Below are positions 57,292 through 64,000 of a stretch of 64,000 bases of DNA, piece after piece. The stretch is from Candidatus Binatia bacterium (GTDB lineage: Bacteria; Desulfobacterota; Binatia; HRBIN30): contig JAOAHD010000003.1 in assembly GCA_026415395.1 (NCBI GenBank), positions 199,195 to 263,194 on the forward strand. Direction: 5' to 3'. A model generated the notes under the pieces. The model had not been told where the DNA came from and ran no database searches. It saw nothing but the letters and a program-made list of their open reading frames with translations. Positions within the stretch are counted from its first letter, which is position 1. Every line of letters begins with the position of its first letter. A program made the position numbers and the translations under genes.

Positions 57292-59618
57292 TGCCAGCCC
57301 CGGTTGGGTGCCTCCGTTGGAATGGGGGTCCGTCGACTGTCGGCATCAACCTCGTCGGTAGTCACGCTGTCGCCCTTGAGCTCGGCCAAATTGCCAAGGA
57401 CTGCGAACCCGACGCGCGCCGCAATTGTAAACGGTTTGGCCCAGCCACCGAAATCCAACTGTTCGACAACGCTTCTCGCTCTGGCTGCGGCGCCGTGATT
57501 TTGTTCTAGGGCAGCCACGTACGCGACAGCCGGCCACACACGCCGATCCAGAGTGGCAGGATGGGCGAGCACGGCCTCCGAATATTTCTTGAGCCAGTCT
57601 TTAATGGCTGCGTCGCCCGTTATGCGGTGCGTATAGCTCAAGCCCTCCGCCAAGATTCCGAGTTTCCAGTCTTGCACCTTCTCCGGAGCATGCCGCTCCA
57701 TCCCGAGACGTGCGTACACCTTTGCACCCTCCAAATACCGCCCGTCGCCAGTCACGTCATAAAGGGCAATCAAGGCGATCTGGGGCCAACCGAACTGGCG
57801 TGGATTCCCTTTGATCGGAGCTCGAACCCGCCGCAACAAAAAATCGCCAATGCCGCGCGCGGCCTCGAGAGCGCGCTCGTCCCCGGTGAGAAGATACATC
57901 GAGAGCAATCCTTCGGTCCACGTGTGCCCCAAGTCCACACCGCCCAGCTCGAAGCTCCAGTGCAGGGGATTCTTTGGATGGTTCATCCCAACCCATTGGG
58001 GATATCTGGGTTGGTAGTGGATGACATCGACATCCATGAAGTGACGGCCAGCGGCCACCATGCTGTCATAAAACCGCCCATCGCCTGTCAGCCAATAGGT
58101 CAACGCCAGCACCCGGGTGAGATCATATTCCAGGTTGCCCCAAGCGTCGCAGCCTTTGGTTGTGTCGTGGTACCCCGGGTAGTTCCAATCGCCCCAGTTC
58201 CACATTCCATAAAAGCCGCGGCGCCGGCGCTCGTGCGGATCGGTGGCACCTGGGCTATTGGGACATTCGACCTCTTGCCGGTCGTCCCACTCCTCGCGCT
58301 CATAGCTGCGGAGCACTCGATCCCAAGATTCGGCAAGGTTCGTGAGGAACCTTCGCCCAGCGGCCGTCCGGGTTAGGCTTGCTTGCCGTAACGCACGAGC
58401 GCTGACAAGCCATTCCGGACTCACCCGCCCCTCGAGCGGTACCGAAGAGAGTGCTGATGACGATGGTGATTCTCCGCCCTCTCGGAACGCGAGCACAAAC
58501 TCGTGCGTTTTTGCTGACCCGGTTCCAGCGAGCGCCGGGCGCTCGTCTCCACCATAAAGGGCGTAAACAAGCCGTTCACCTTCCAGCCGTATCGCTTGCG
58601 GATACTGCTGCCAAAACCAGCGCGCCCACAGCGTGACACCGAGATGCCGATTGTGGGCGTCAAACCAACCGGTGAGGCGACCCGTTTCCGTCCGGTGTCT
58701 CACCGTGTACGTACTGTTGTCACGTTGCGCGATGACGACCGGAGCTCGTTCCGCCAAGTGCTGGGCGCGCCCCTCGACCTCGACCGTAAGGCCTCCCTTA
58801 TGGAGCTTGGGTAGAACCAACTGGGCCTCGAGTTGTGCGATGCGCTCGTAGGTCACTTCATTGCTGTGAACCTCGAAGGTGTGAAACACCCGGAGGAACG
58901 GGTGATTCGCGAAACACTCCAGGCGTACACGGTAAACGAGAGGACTGTTGTCGTAGCGGCCGCTGAGCTCCACCATGGCGCGGAGAGGGCCACTGTCGAG
59001 AACCCTGACCTGCTCTACCGGTCCAGCGAACACATTGCGGCCATCGACGTGCGCGGCACCTTTAAGGCTAGCGCCATCTAGCTTCTTTTGCTCCGTGGAA
59101 AGGTTCTCCACCCAAAAGCGACTTCCGCGGCGCACAGAAAATCGGAGCGTTCCGTTTTCCACCTGAATGCGCTGGCGATCTTCCCGGACGCTTACCGGCC
59201 GAACCGGCCTCGGAGGTGGGGACTTCACGCCGGGGGGGTCCTCCAAGCGCACCGTGGCCTTCGTTTGGCCAGGCGGCAGATCCGCTTCTCCCTGCAACCG
59301 GATCCAATGCGGCGAGCCGTCGGGCCAACGCGTTAAAACGCGAGCAGTCGTAGGTACCCTATGACCCCCGGAAAATTCCAACGCGATTTTCCCCGCATCC
59401 ACTGGTCCCGACGCTCGCGGCATCGGTAGGCTGGCGGCAATCGGCCAGTGCCGCAGCTTGGTGTTCGTGCTGTTCACAAATTCGATTTCAGGCGCGGGTA
59501 ATGGAGCTGCCATCGCCAGCGAGGGTACGGCCAGCAAAGCCACGATGCTTAAAAAGCAAGGGAATGCGAGGATCCATCTGGAGGAGGCTTTTAATCTGGA
59601 GGAGGCTTTTAATGCCAT
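57288..59618 (-). CDS. YetA/PcRGLX-like secreted polysaccharide-active protein
   Basis: A signal peptide (MALKASSRLKASSRW then hydrophobic) starts a 776-residue protein. The N-terminal region (about 38-120) with GGHRVPTTARVLTRWPDGSPHWIRLQG matches the RIFT-barrel of PcRGLX/YetA-like proteins. A central beta-sandwich follows, and the C-terminal 300 residues (GDGRFYDSMVAAGRHFMDVDVIHY, TEGLLSMYLLTGDERALEAARGI) form a helical toroid as in glycan lyases. It may cleave a uronic or rhamnogalacturonan-like glycan, but catalysis is not shown. The ATG at 59618 is used; an ATG at 59660 is possible. The 18-bp tandem repeat at 59578-59613 lies in its first codons. Confidence 0.78.
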   Translation of the reverse strand: MALKASSRLKASSRWILAFPCFLSIVALLAVPSLAMAAPLPAPEIEFVNSTNTKLRHWPIAASLPMPRASGPVDAGKIALEFSGGHRVPTTARVLTRWPDGSPHWIRLQGEADLPPGQTKATVRLEDPPGVKSPPPRPVRPVSVREDRQRIQVENGTLRFSVRRGSRFWVENLSTEQKKLDGASLKGAAHVDGRNVFAGPVEQVRVLDSGPLRAMVELSGRYDNSPLVYRVRLECFANHPFLRVFHTFEVHSNEVTYERIAQLEAQLVLPKLHKGGLTVEVEGRAQHLAERAPVVIAQRDNSTYTVRHRTETGRLTGWFDAHNRHLGVTLWARWFWQQYPQAIRLEGERLVYALYGGDERPALAGTGSAKTHEFVLAFREGGESPSSSALSSVPLEGRVSPEWLVSARALRQASLTRTAAGRRFLTNLAESWDRVLRSYEREEWDDRQEVECPNSPGATDPHERRRRGFYGMWNWGDWNYPGYHDTTKGCDAWGNLEYDLTRVLALTYWLTGDGRFYDSMVAAGRHFMDVDVIHYQPRYPQWVGMNHPKNPLHWSFELGGVDLGHTWTEGLLSMYLLTGDERALEAARGIGDFLLRRVRAPIKGNPRQFGWPQIALIALYDVTGDGRYLEGAKVYARLGMERHAPEKVQDWKLGILAEGLSYTHRITGDAAIKDWLKKYSEAVLAHPATLDRRVWPAVAYVAALEQNHGAAARARSVVEQLDFGGWAKPFTIAARVGFAVLGNLAELKGDSVTTDEVDADSRRTPIPTEAPNRGWQ
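59578..59613. repeat. 18-bp perfect tandem duplication in a signal-peptide coding region
   Basis: CTGGAGGAGGCTTTTAAT occurs twice in a row (59578-59595 and 59596-59613). On the minus strand it encodes a repeated LKASSR unit at the start of the YetA-like protein, adding six residues without changing frame. Confidence 0.9.
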
Positions 59619-60112
59619 CGGCCAACAGTTCCCGGTGACGACTGGGTTCTGAGCGTCCATAGACGTCTTTGTGCCTAGCCGTGGGAATACCTTGGGCAAC
59701 CGGTGTTGTTGCGCGGCGCGAAGAGAGAGCAAGAACGTGTGCGGTCGCGAAGGCATGCGCGTTACGCGAGCACCAGTCTTCTGTTGCAGGGCGGAGCCTA
59801 TGCAGACGGTTTTCTGCCGGAGCAACCGCTGTCGGACCAGCCGTTGTCCGACCAAGCAACCGAGCGAGAACCTGTAGGCCGTACCACGGAATTCATCGAG
59901 GTTGTGGGTGCCCTCTCGATGGTGGGGCGTAATCGCTCGGAGACCTGCAAAACGAGGCACGCCAGCCGCAGGGTACCCGTGTTCGAGCTGCCGGATTGGT
60001 TGACCAGACGGTCGATGTTCGGTAGGACACTGCCCATGTTGCGTTGGACCCGCGGTCAGCGGGTTTTTTTAAAAAGCCGGCTTAACCGACTGGTCAATGG
60101 CGGTGCTGTGCG
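59619..60112. other. Divergent intergenic region upstream of hpnI
   Basis: This 494-nt region separates the YetA-like gene (minus) from hpnI (plus). It has no ORF with recognisable domains. On the plus strand a sigma-70-like TTGACC (60000-60005), 17-nt spacer and TAGGAC (60023-60028) precede an intrinsic terminator at 60048-60070. The plus-strand frame 59703-60125 is open but has no known motif and runs through the terminator, so I do not annotate it as a gene. Confidence 0.45.
60048..60070 (+). terminator. Intrinsic terminator 43 nt before hpnI
   Basis: A 6-bp G/C-rich stem (ACCCGC/GCGGGT) with loop GGTCA is followed directly by seven T. It acts in the plus direction. No annotated plus-strand gene ends nearby, so it may stop a short leader or small RNA, or act as an attenuator of hpnI. 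A GTTGACC at 59999-60005 could pair with GGTCAGC at 60054-60060 and compete with the stem. Confidence 0.7.
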
Positions 60113-61345
60113 ATGGAGCTGCTGATCGTTTTCCTAAAGCTCCTGGCCGCAGTGGGGTTCGCCGTATCGGCATGGTATTGCGCGGCGGTCTTGTACGGTG
60201 CGCGTCGGTTTGTGCGGGAGCGCAAGGTGGTCCCCCATTCCCCTGCCGATCCGGTGCCGGGCGTCACGATTCTCAAGCCTCTTAAGGGCTTAGAGCCGGG
60301 GCTCTTCGAGAACTTGGCCAGCTTTTGTCGGCAAGATTACCCGAAGTTTCAGGTGATTTTCGCGGTGGCCGATCCAGCAGACCCTGCGATTCCGGTCGTG
60401 CGCCGACTCATCCGCGCTTTCCCAGACGTCGCCATTGATTTGGTGGTCGACCCGACCATTTACGGCACAAACTACAAGATCAGCAACCTGCAGAATGGTT
60501 ACCGGCTCTGTCGGTACGACTACCTGGTCATCGCGGACAGCGACATTCGTGTTCCGCCACACTATTTGCGAACGATCGTAGCCGACTTGCTGCGGCCGGA
60601 GGTGGGGGTGGTCACCTGCCTCTATCGGGCGCGGCCGGTTGGCGGATGGCCAGCAAAGATCGAAGCCTTATTTGTGAACACCGACTTCACCCCGAGCGTG
60701 TTTGTGGCCCGGATGGTTGAAACGACCCGTTACGCGTTTGGGGCAACGATGGCGATTCGCCGCGATGTGCTGCAGAGAATTGGCGGATTTCTCGCGTTAT
60801 CGCATTACCTGGCTGACGACTTCTTCTTGGGAAACCTCGTGAGCCGCCACGGGTTCCAAGTGGAAATTTCCCCGCTGATCGTCGACACCTATCTCGCGGT
60901 GCCATCATGGAAGCGCCTCGTAGAGCACCAGCTCCGGTGGTCCCGCACGTATCGAAGCGTCCGCGGTGGGAGCTATTTTGCGCTCGTGCTCACACACGGC
61001 TGCCTGTGGGCGTTGGCCAACCTAGTTTTGTATTGGGGAAACCCGTGGGCATGGGCGGCCGCCTTAGGATTGTTAGCGTTTCGCCTCACCGTGGCCGGGA
61101 TTGTGGCGCAGCGCTTTCTCGATGTGCCGTTAACCTTGACCGATGTTGCGATTCTTCCGTTCAAGGACCTGTTTTTAAGTTTGATGTGGGCAAGCGCGTT
61201 TTTCGGCAACACGGTCTCCTGGAGCGGGCACCGGTTTCGTGTTGTGGCCAATGGTGAGATGGTGCCGGTAGACGGCTTGCCGGTGGTTCCTGCCACGGTG
61301 GACGCGGCCGCCTCCTCGAAGCTCAGCACGGGAACCGACTCCTGA
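60113..61345 (+). CDS. hpnI: HpnI-like glycosyltransferase (family 21, hopanoid-type)
   Basis: A ceramide-glucosyltransferase-like membrane enzyme of 410 residues. An N-terminal helix is followed by ILKPLKGLEPGLFENLASFC, DxD-like motif in IADSDIRV, LADDFFLG, and the Q/R-x-x-R-W motif HQLRWSRT, all of family GT21. Two or three C-terminal helices follow. In hopanoid producers HpnI adds N-acetylglucosamine to hydroxyhopane-type lipids in the ribosylhopane branch; other hpn genes are not in this window, so a sphingolipid or other substrate is possible. The ATG is at 60113 and has no strong ribosome site. Confidence 0.88.
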   Translation: MELLIVFLKLLAAVGFAVSAWYCAAVLYGARRFVRERKVVPHSPADPVPGVTILKPLKGLEPGLFENLASFCRQDYPKFQVIFAVADPADPAIPVVRRLIRAFPDVAIDLVVDPTIYGTNYKISNLQNGYRLCRYDYLVIADSDIRVPPHYLRTIVADLLRPEVGVVTCLYRARPVGGWPAKIEALFVNTDFTPSVFVARMVETTRYAFGATMAIRRDVLQRIGGFLALSHYLADDFFLGNLVSRHGFQVEISPLIVDTYLAVPSWKRLVEHQLRWSRTYRSVRGGSYFALVLTHGCLWALANLVLYWGNPWAWAAALGLLAFRLTVAGIVAQRFLDVPLTLTDVAILPFKDLFLSLMWASAFFGNTVSWSGHRFRVVANGEMVPVDGLPVVPATVDAAASSKLSTGTDS

Positions 61346-61416
61346 CTCTTGTCACAGGAGTCCGTTCCCGCCGAAAGATTTGACATTCAGCGCCCACCTG
61401 TGGTTGGAGCGGGCGT

Positions 61417-62547
61417 ATGAAGGCGTACAGCGGGGTATCGTGGTGGGTAGCCGTAGCCGTGATGTCCTTTGTCGTCGCTTGCGGGGACGATGACGCGTCC
61501 AGCAGCGAAACAAGTGCTGATCGGGTGATCGTGTTCGCCCCTGAAGGAAACCGCTTGCGTGCATATGCACCTCTGCGAGGAGAGAAGCAGGTTGTGATTC
61601 CGAGCCACGCAGACTCGCCAGTCAGTGGCCGGGACATTAACGGCCAAGTTTGCTTTCTTCCCGATGGCTCCGGCCGCTTTGTCGCAGGTGAAGACACCAA
61701 CCAGCCCAATCCACCCCCGGGCTGGGGCTTGTTCCAAGTAACGGGGCAGCGCGTAGGTGAACTCCGCGCCACCCAGATTACACGCTACGTGCCCACATAC
61801 CAGCCGTCGGCAGACTCGCCTGAGAACTACGGCTGCGGTTTTTTGCGGGACGGACGGTTGCTCACCACGGATATTGGAAACGAGGCGGATGGCCCGCCGA
61901 CGGGGCAATTGATCGTCTGGTTTCCTCCGCTCGACCGGCAAAACCCGTCGTACTGTAAAATCGATGTAGCCATTGGCACTGCTGGCGGCATTTTTGTCGA
62001 CGCTAATGATCGGATTTTCGTGGCGAGTGCGCGGGAGCAACCAGGCATTTACCTGTATGAGGGACCGTTTCCGACCAGTGCCGACAGCGCCGGTGGTTGC
62101 GGCAACCGGGATGTCACCGGCGCACCGCTAGCCACCACGGTGCGAAAGCGTCTGTTCATCCCGGCAGACGGCCACATCCGGACGCCGAATGCCGTGGTGG
62201 GCACTCCGCGCGGTACGTTCTTGGTGAGCAGCGTGCTCAACGGAGTGATTGCGGAATACGACGGCGAGGGCCGTTTCGTTCGTCGGATTCTTTCCCCCCA
62301 GAGTGGGGAGAGCCTGCCCTTCCCTTCCACGGGCACTCCGCTAGGTGTCGCGGTCGACTCCACCGGAGTCGTCTACTACGCGGACCTCGGGCTTACGCAA
62401 AACGGGCTCAACATTGGCCCGGGTCGTAACCTGGGGACCGTGCGCCGAATACGCTTCGATCAAAGCGGAGCGCCGCTACCGCCCGAGAAGTTGGATGACG
62501 GCTTGAACTTTCCAGACGGGGTCGGAGTGTGGGAACCAAGTCGGTGA
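61417..62547 (+). CDS. Lipoprotein with beta-propeller (NHL/SMP-30-like) fold
   Basis: A lipobox ending VVACG (Cys about 22) begins a 376-residue lipoprotein. Short repeated units such as GGIFVDANDRIFVAS and LGVAVDSTGVVYYADLG are typical of NHL or SMP-30-like propellers. GGAG lies about 8 nt before the ATG. It follows hpnI by 71 nt in the same direction and may share its transcript. The active site is not identifiable, so binding or scaffolding is as likely as lactonase activity. Likely outer-membrane anchored, facing either side. Confidence 0.8.
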   Translation: MKAYSGVSWWVAVAVMSFVVACGDDDASSSETSADRVIVFAPEGNRLRAYAPLRGEKQVVIPSHADSPVSGRDINGQVCFLPDGSGRFVAGEDTNQPNPPPGWGLFQVTGQRVGELRATQITRYVPTYQPSADSPENYGCGFLRDGRLLTTDIGNEADGPPTGQLIVWFPPLDRQNPSYCKIDVAIGTAGGIFVDANDRIFVASAREQPGIYLYEGPFPTSADSAGGCGNRDVTGAPLATTVRKRLFIPADGHIRTPNAVVGTPRGTFLVSSVLNGVIAEYDGEGRFVRRILSPQSGESLPFPSTGTPLGVAVDSTGVVYYADLGLTQNGLNIGPGRNLGTVRRIRFDQSGAPLPPEKLDDGLNFPDGVGVWEPSR

Positions 62548-62596
62548 GATGACGTTGCTTAGCCGCTTTCCTCCAAAATCTGCTGGAACAGAAACT

Positions 62597-63583
62597 TCAG
62601 CTTCCCCGGGCCAACAGTTGGTCGATCATCTGGTCCAAGATGGAGGCTTCTGCACTTTGCGTTACCGAAGCAAGTCGTTCCTTCGCACGTGCGGCAAAGC
62701 TCATGGCCAGGGCGCGTGCCTCCTCCGTGGCGCCGCAGGCTCGCAGCCGGTGGAGGGCTCTTTCCACCTCGGCATCGGAAGGGCAAGAGTTTGCAAAAAA
62801 CGTTCGCAGCTCCGCGTCGCGGCGTAAGCCAATCACGATGGGCAGGGACGGATTCCCATCTCGTAGATCGATTCCCACCGGCTTTCCTATTGTTGCGGAA
62901 TCGCCTTCGACGTCGAGTATGTCGTCGACGATTTGAAACACCATCCCGACATGAAAACCACAGTCGGCCATCGCGTCGACCACCGCCGCACCAGCGCCAG
63001 CCAGATAAGCGGCGGCGCGAGCTCCTTGCTGGAAAAGACTCGAGGTCTTACGGGCGACGATTTCGAAATAGTCGTCGATCGTCACCTCTGGGTTGTGCCG
63101 AAAACGCCCCTGCATGATTTCCCCTTCAGTCAGGAGGATGCACGCCTCGGCGGCCCAACGAATGAGTTTTTCCTCGAACGGAGCGCAAAGTTCGAAGGCG
63201 CGGCTGAAGATGAAGTCCCCCGTAACCAGGGTGCGCGCCAGACCGTAGCGATACAGAGCTGATGGGCGTCCCCGGCGCATGTCGGCATTGTCGATGATGT
63301 CGTCGTGCAGCAACGTGGCTGAGTGAATCAACTCCAAGGCCGCGGCTACATCGATGATCCCGTCCAGCGACCGACCCCCACAAGCCTTGTAAATGAGCAA
63401 CGTCACTGCGGGACGAACGCGCTTTCCTCCGGAGCCGACCAAGTACGCCGAAATCTCCGTCAACAATGGCTCACGCGAGCAAAGCTGCGACTGGATGCGC
63501 TGCTCGACTCTTTCGAGCGCATCCGCCAACGTCCAGTCAGAATGCTCCAATGACTGCAACGGCTTGGGTCCGGCGCCGGCCAC
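62597..63583 (-). CDS. Polyprenyl diphosphate synthase
   Basis: A trans-prenyl transferase of 328 residues. The first Asp-rich motif is HDDIIDNADMRRG and the second QIVDDILDVEGD; the basic motif GSGGKRVRPAV near the N terminus completes the family set. It probably makes the side chain of quinones (octaprenyl-type) from allylic diphosphates and IPP. Chain length cannot be read from sequence alone. Start is GTG 63583, with AAAGGA 6 nt upstream; an ATG at 63631 would add 16 residues. It converges with the plus-strand lipoprotein gene. Confidence 0.93.
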   Translation of the reverse strand: MAGAGPKPLQSLEHSDWTLADALERVEQRIQSQLCSREPLLTEISAYLVGSGGKRVRPAVTLLIYKACGGRSLDGIIDVAAALELIHSATLLHDDIIDNADMRRGRPSALYRYGLARTLVTGDFIFSRAFELCAPFEEKLIRWAAEACILLTEGEIMQGRFRHNPEVTIDDYFEIVARKTSSLFQQGARAAAYLAGAGAAVVDAMADCGFHVGMVFQIVDDILDVEGDSATIGKPVGIDLRDGNPSLPIVIGLRRDAELRTFFANSCPSDAEVERALHRLRACGATEEARALAMSFAARAKERLASVTQSAEASILDQMIDQLLARGS

Positions 63584-63695
63584 ACAATCGTCCTTTCTAA
63601 GCGAACACAGCCAGATAAAGACAAAGCGCAAAGCGAGTCAAGGTAAGCCGGCGGGACATTGCGCTGCTGGCCGCCTACGAGTAGCTTTGCGCCTC

Positions 63696-64000
63696 GTGAC
63701 CGTGCCGAGCTGCCCTGAAATATCGCCACCGTTGGCGGTGCGCCGTGCTGGAGACTACACGATCGAGATCCTGTGGCGGGATGGTCACCGCAGTGTGTTC
63801 CCAAACGCATACCTGCGAGCCAATTGTCCTTGCGCGCTTTGTCGACTCGAGAACCACCGGAAAACCGAGTTGCCCGTGGCCAATGAGGGCTTGGTACAGG
63901 TGGTCGGCATCCGCGCCGTGGGGCATTACGCTATCGGAGTTTTGTGGAACGATGATCACGGAGAATCGATTTATCGCTACGATCTTCTCCGACAATTGTG
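63696..64000 (+). CDS. DUF971 protein, truncated by window end
   Basis: From GTG 63696 the frame is open to the end of the window. It carries the DUF971 (gamma-butyrobetaine hydroxylase N-terminal-like) features: a WRDGHRSVFP segment, YLRANCPCALCR, and VGHYAIGVLWNDDHGESIYRYDLLR. The cysteines (CPCALC) are likely metal ligands. Bacterial DUF971 proteins are linked by context to iron-sulfur cluster or P-loop proteins. A TTG at 63687 is an alternative start. The 3' end is missing. Confidence 0.85.
   Translation, partial: MTVPSCPEISPPLAVRRAGDYTIEILWRDGHRSVFPNAYLRANCPCALCRLENHRKTELPVANEGLVQVVGIRAVGHYAIGVLWNDDHGESIYRYDLLRQL

Noticed and set aside
59703-60125. Plus-strand 140-codon frame before hpnI
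   Set aside because: It has no recognisable domain, runs through an intrinsic terminator and overlaps hpnI; probably not coding.

Overview
The window reads as a high-GC, Gram-negative bacterial chromosome from a little-studied lineage. It has LPS transport genes (lptC, lptA, lptB), rpoN, a nitrogen-type PTS branch (ptsN, HPr), a bacterial phosphatidylcholine synthase and an HpnI-like hopanoid-type glycosyltransferase. It also carries many lipid and acyl-CoA enzymes, and several secreted proteins with a paired calcium-binding EF-hand (dockerin-like) module. This mix resembles metagenomic deltaproteobacterial or Binatota-type genomes. That placement is inference; there is no rRNA or tRNA gene in the window to fix it.

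Layout. 0-7.4 kb: a secreted matrixin-like protease, a MoeA/binding-protein fusion, a secreted trypsin-like protease and a fused carboxyltransferase. 7.6-15.2 kb (minus strand): a housekeeping block, ahcY and metK, then HPr, ptsN, hpf, rpoN, lptB, lptA and lptC. 15.7-19.3 kb (plus): cold-shock protein, phosphatidylcholine synthase, and a broken SLC13 transporter with an N-terminal cyclic-nucleotide-binding domain. 19.4-27.5 kb: a large propeller/di-heme protein, an SDR, an M48 lipoprotein protease, a methyltransferase, an aldo/keto reductase and an ABM monooxygenase. 27.6-35.6 kb (minus): a signalling and export cluster consisting of cNMP-binding histidine kinase, cNMP-binding patatin, MASE2 cyclase-like protein, DevA ATPase fused to GAF, DevC permease and DevB adaptor. 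35.7-43.3 kb: acyl-CoA synthetase, CBS protein, ACAD10-type phosphotransferase, esterase, propeller protein, flavin reductase and SDR. 43.5-48.2 kb (minus): an MbnP/MbnH 'metallo-mystery pair' operon with a His-rich cytochrome, a CX4CH cytochrome-like protein and a lipoprotein. 48.6-52.2 kb: a gene graveyard (DUF3179, anti-sigma, ECF sigma, probable SYLF remnant). 52.3-64 kb: AtuA-like protein, a small zinc-ribbon protein, a large lipoprotein hydrolase, DUF309, a YetA-like protein, HpnI, a lipoprotein propeller, a polyprenyl synthase and a truncated DUF971 gene.

Two things stand out. First, the DevBCA-cyclase-patatin-kinase cluster looks like a cyclic-nucleotide-linked envelope export and lipase module, yet four of its six genes carry lesions (single-base losses in G/C runs, or in-frame stops). 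The only other cNMP-domain gene, the SLC13 fusion, is also broken, by a single-base loss plus a 29-bp tandem duplication. Second, the MbnP/MbnH operon joins copper-linked periplasmic redox proteins to paired EF-hand modules and His-rich segments. Most other genes, including all the housekeeping ones, are intact, so the lesions are either genuine decay of accessory functions or a localised sequence-quality problem. Reads would decide.
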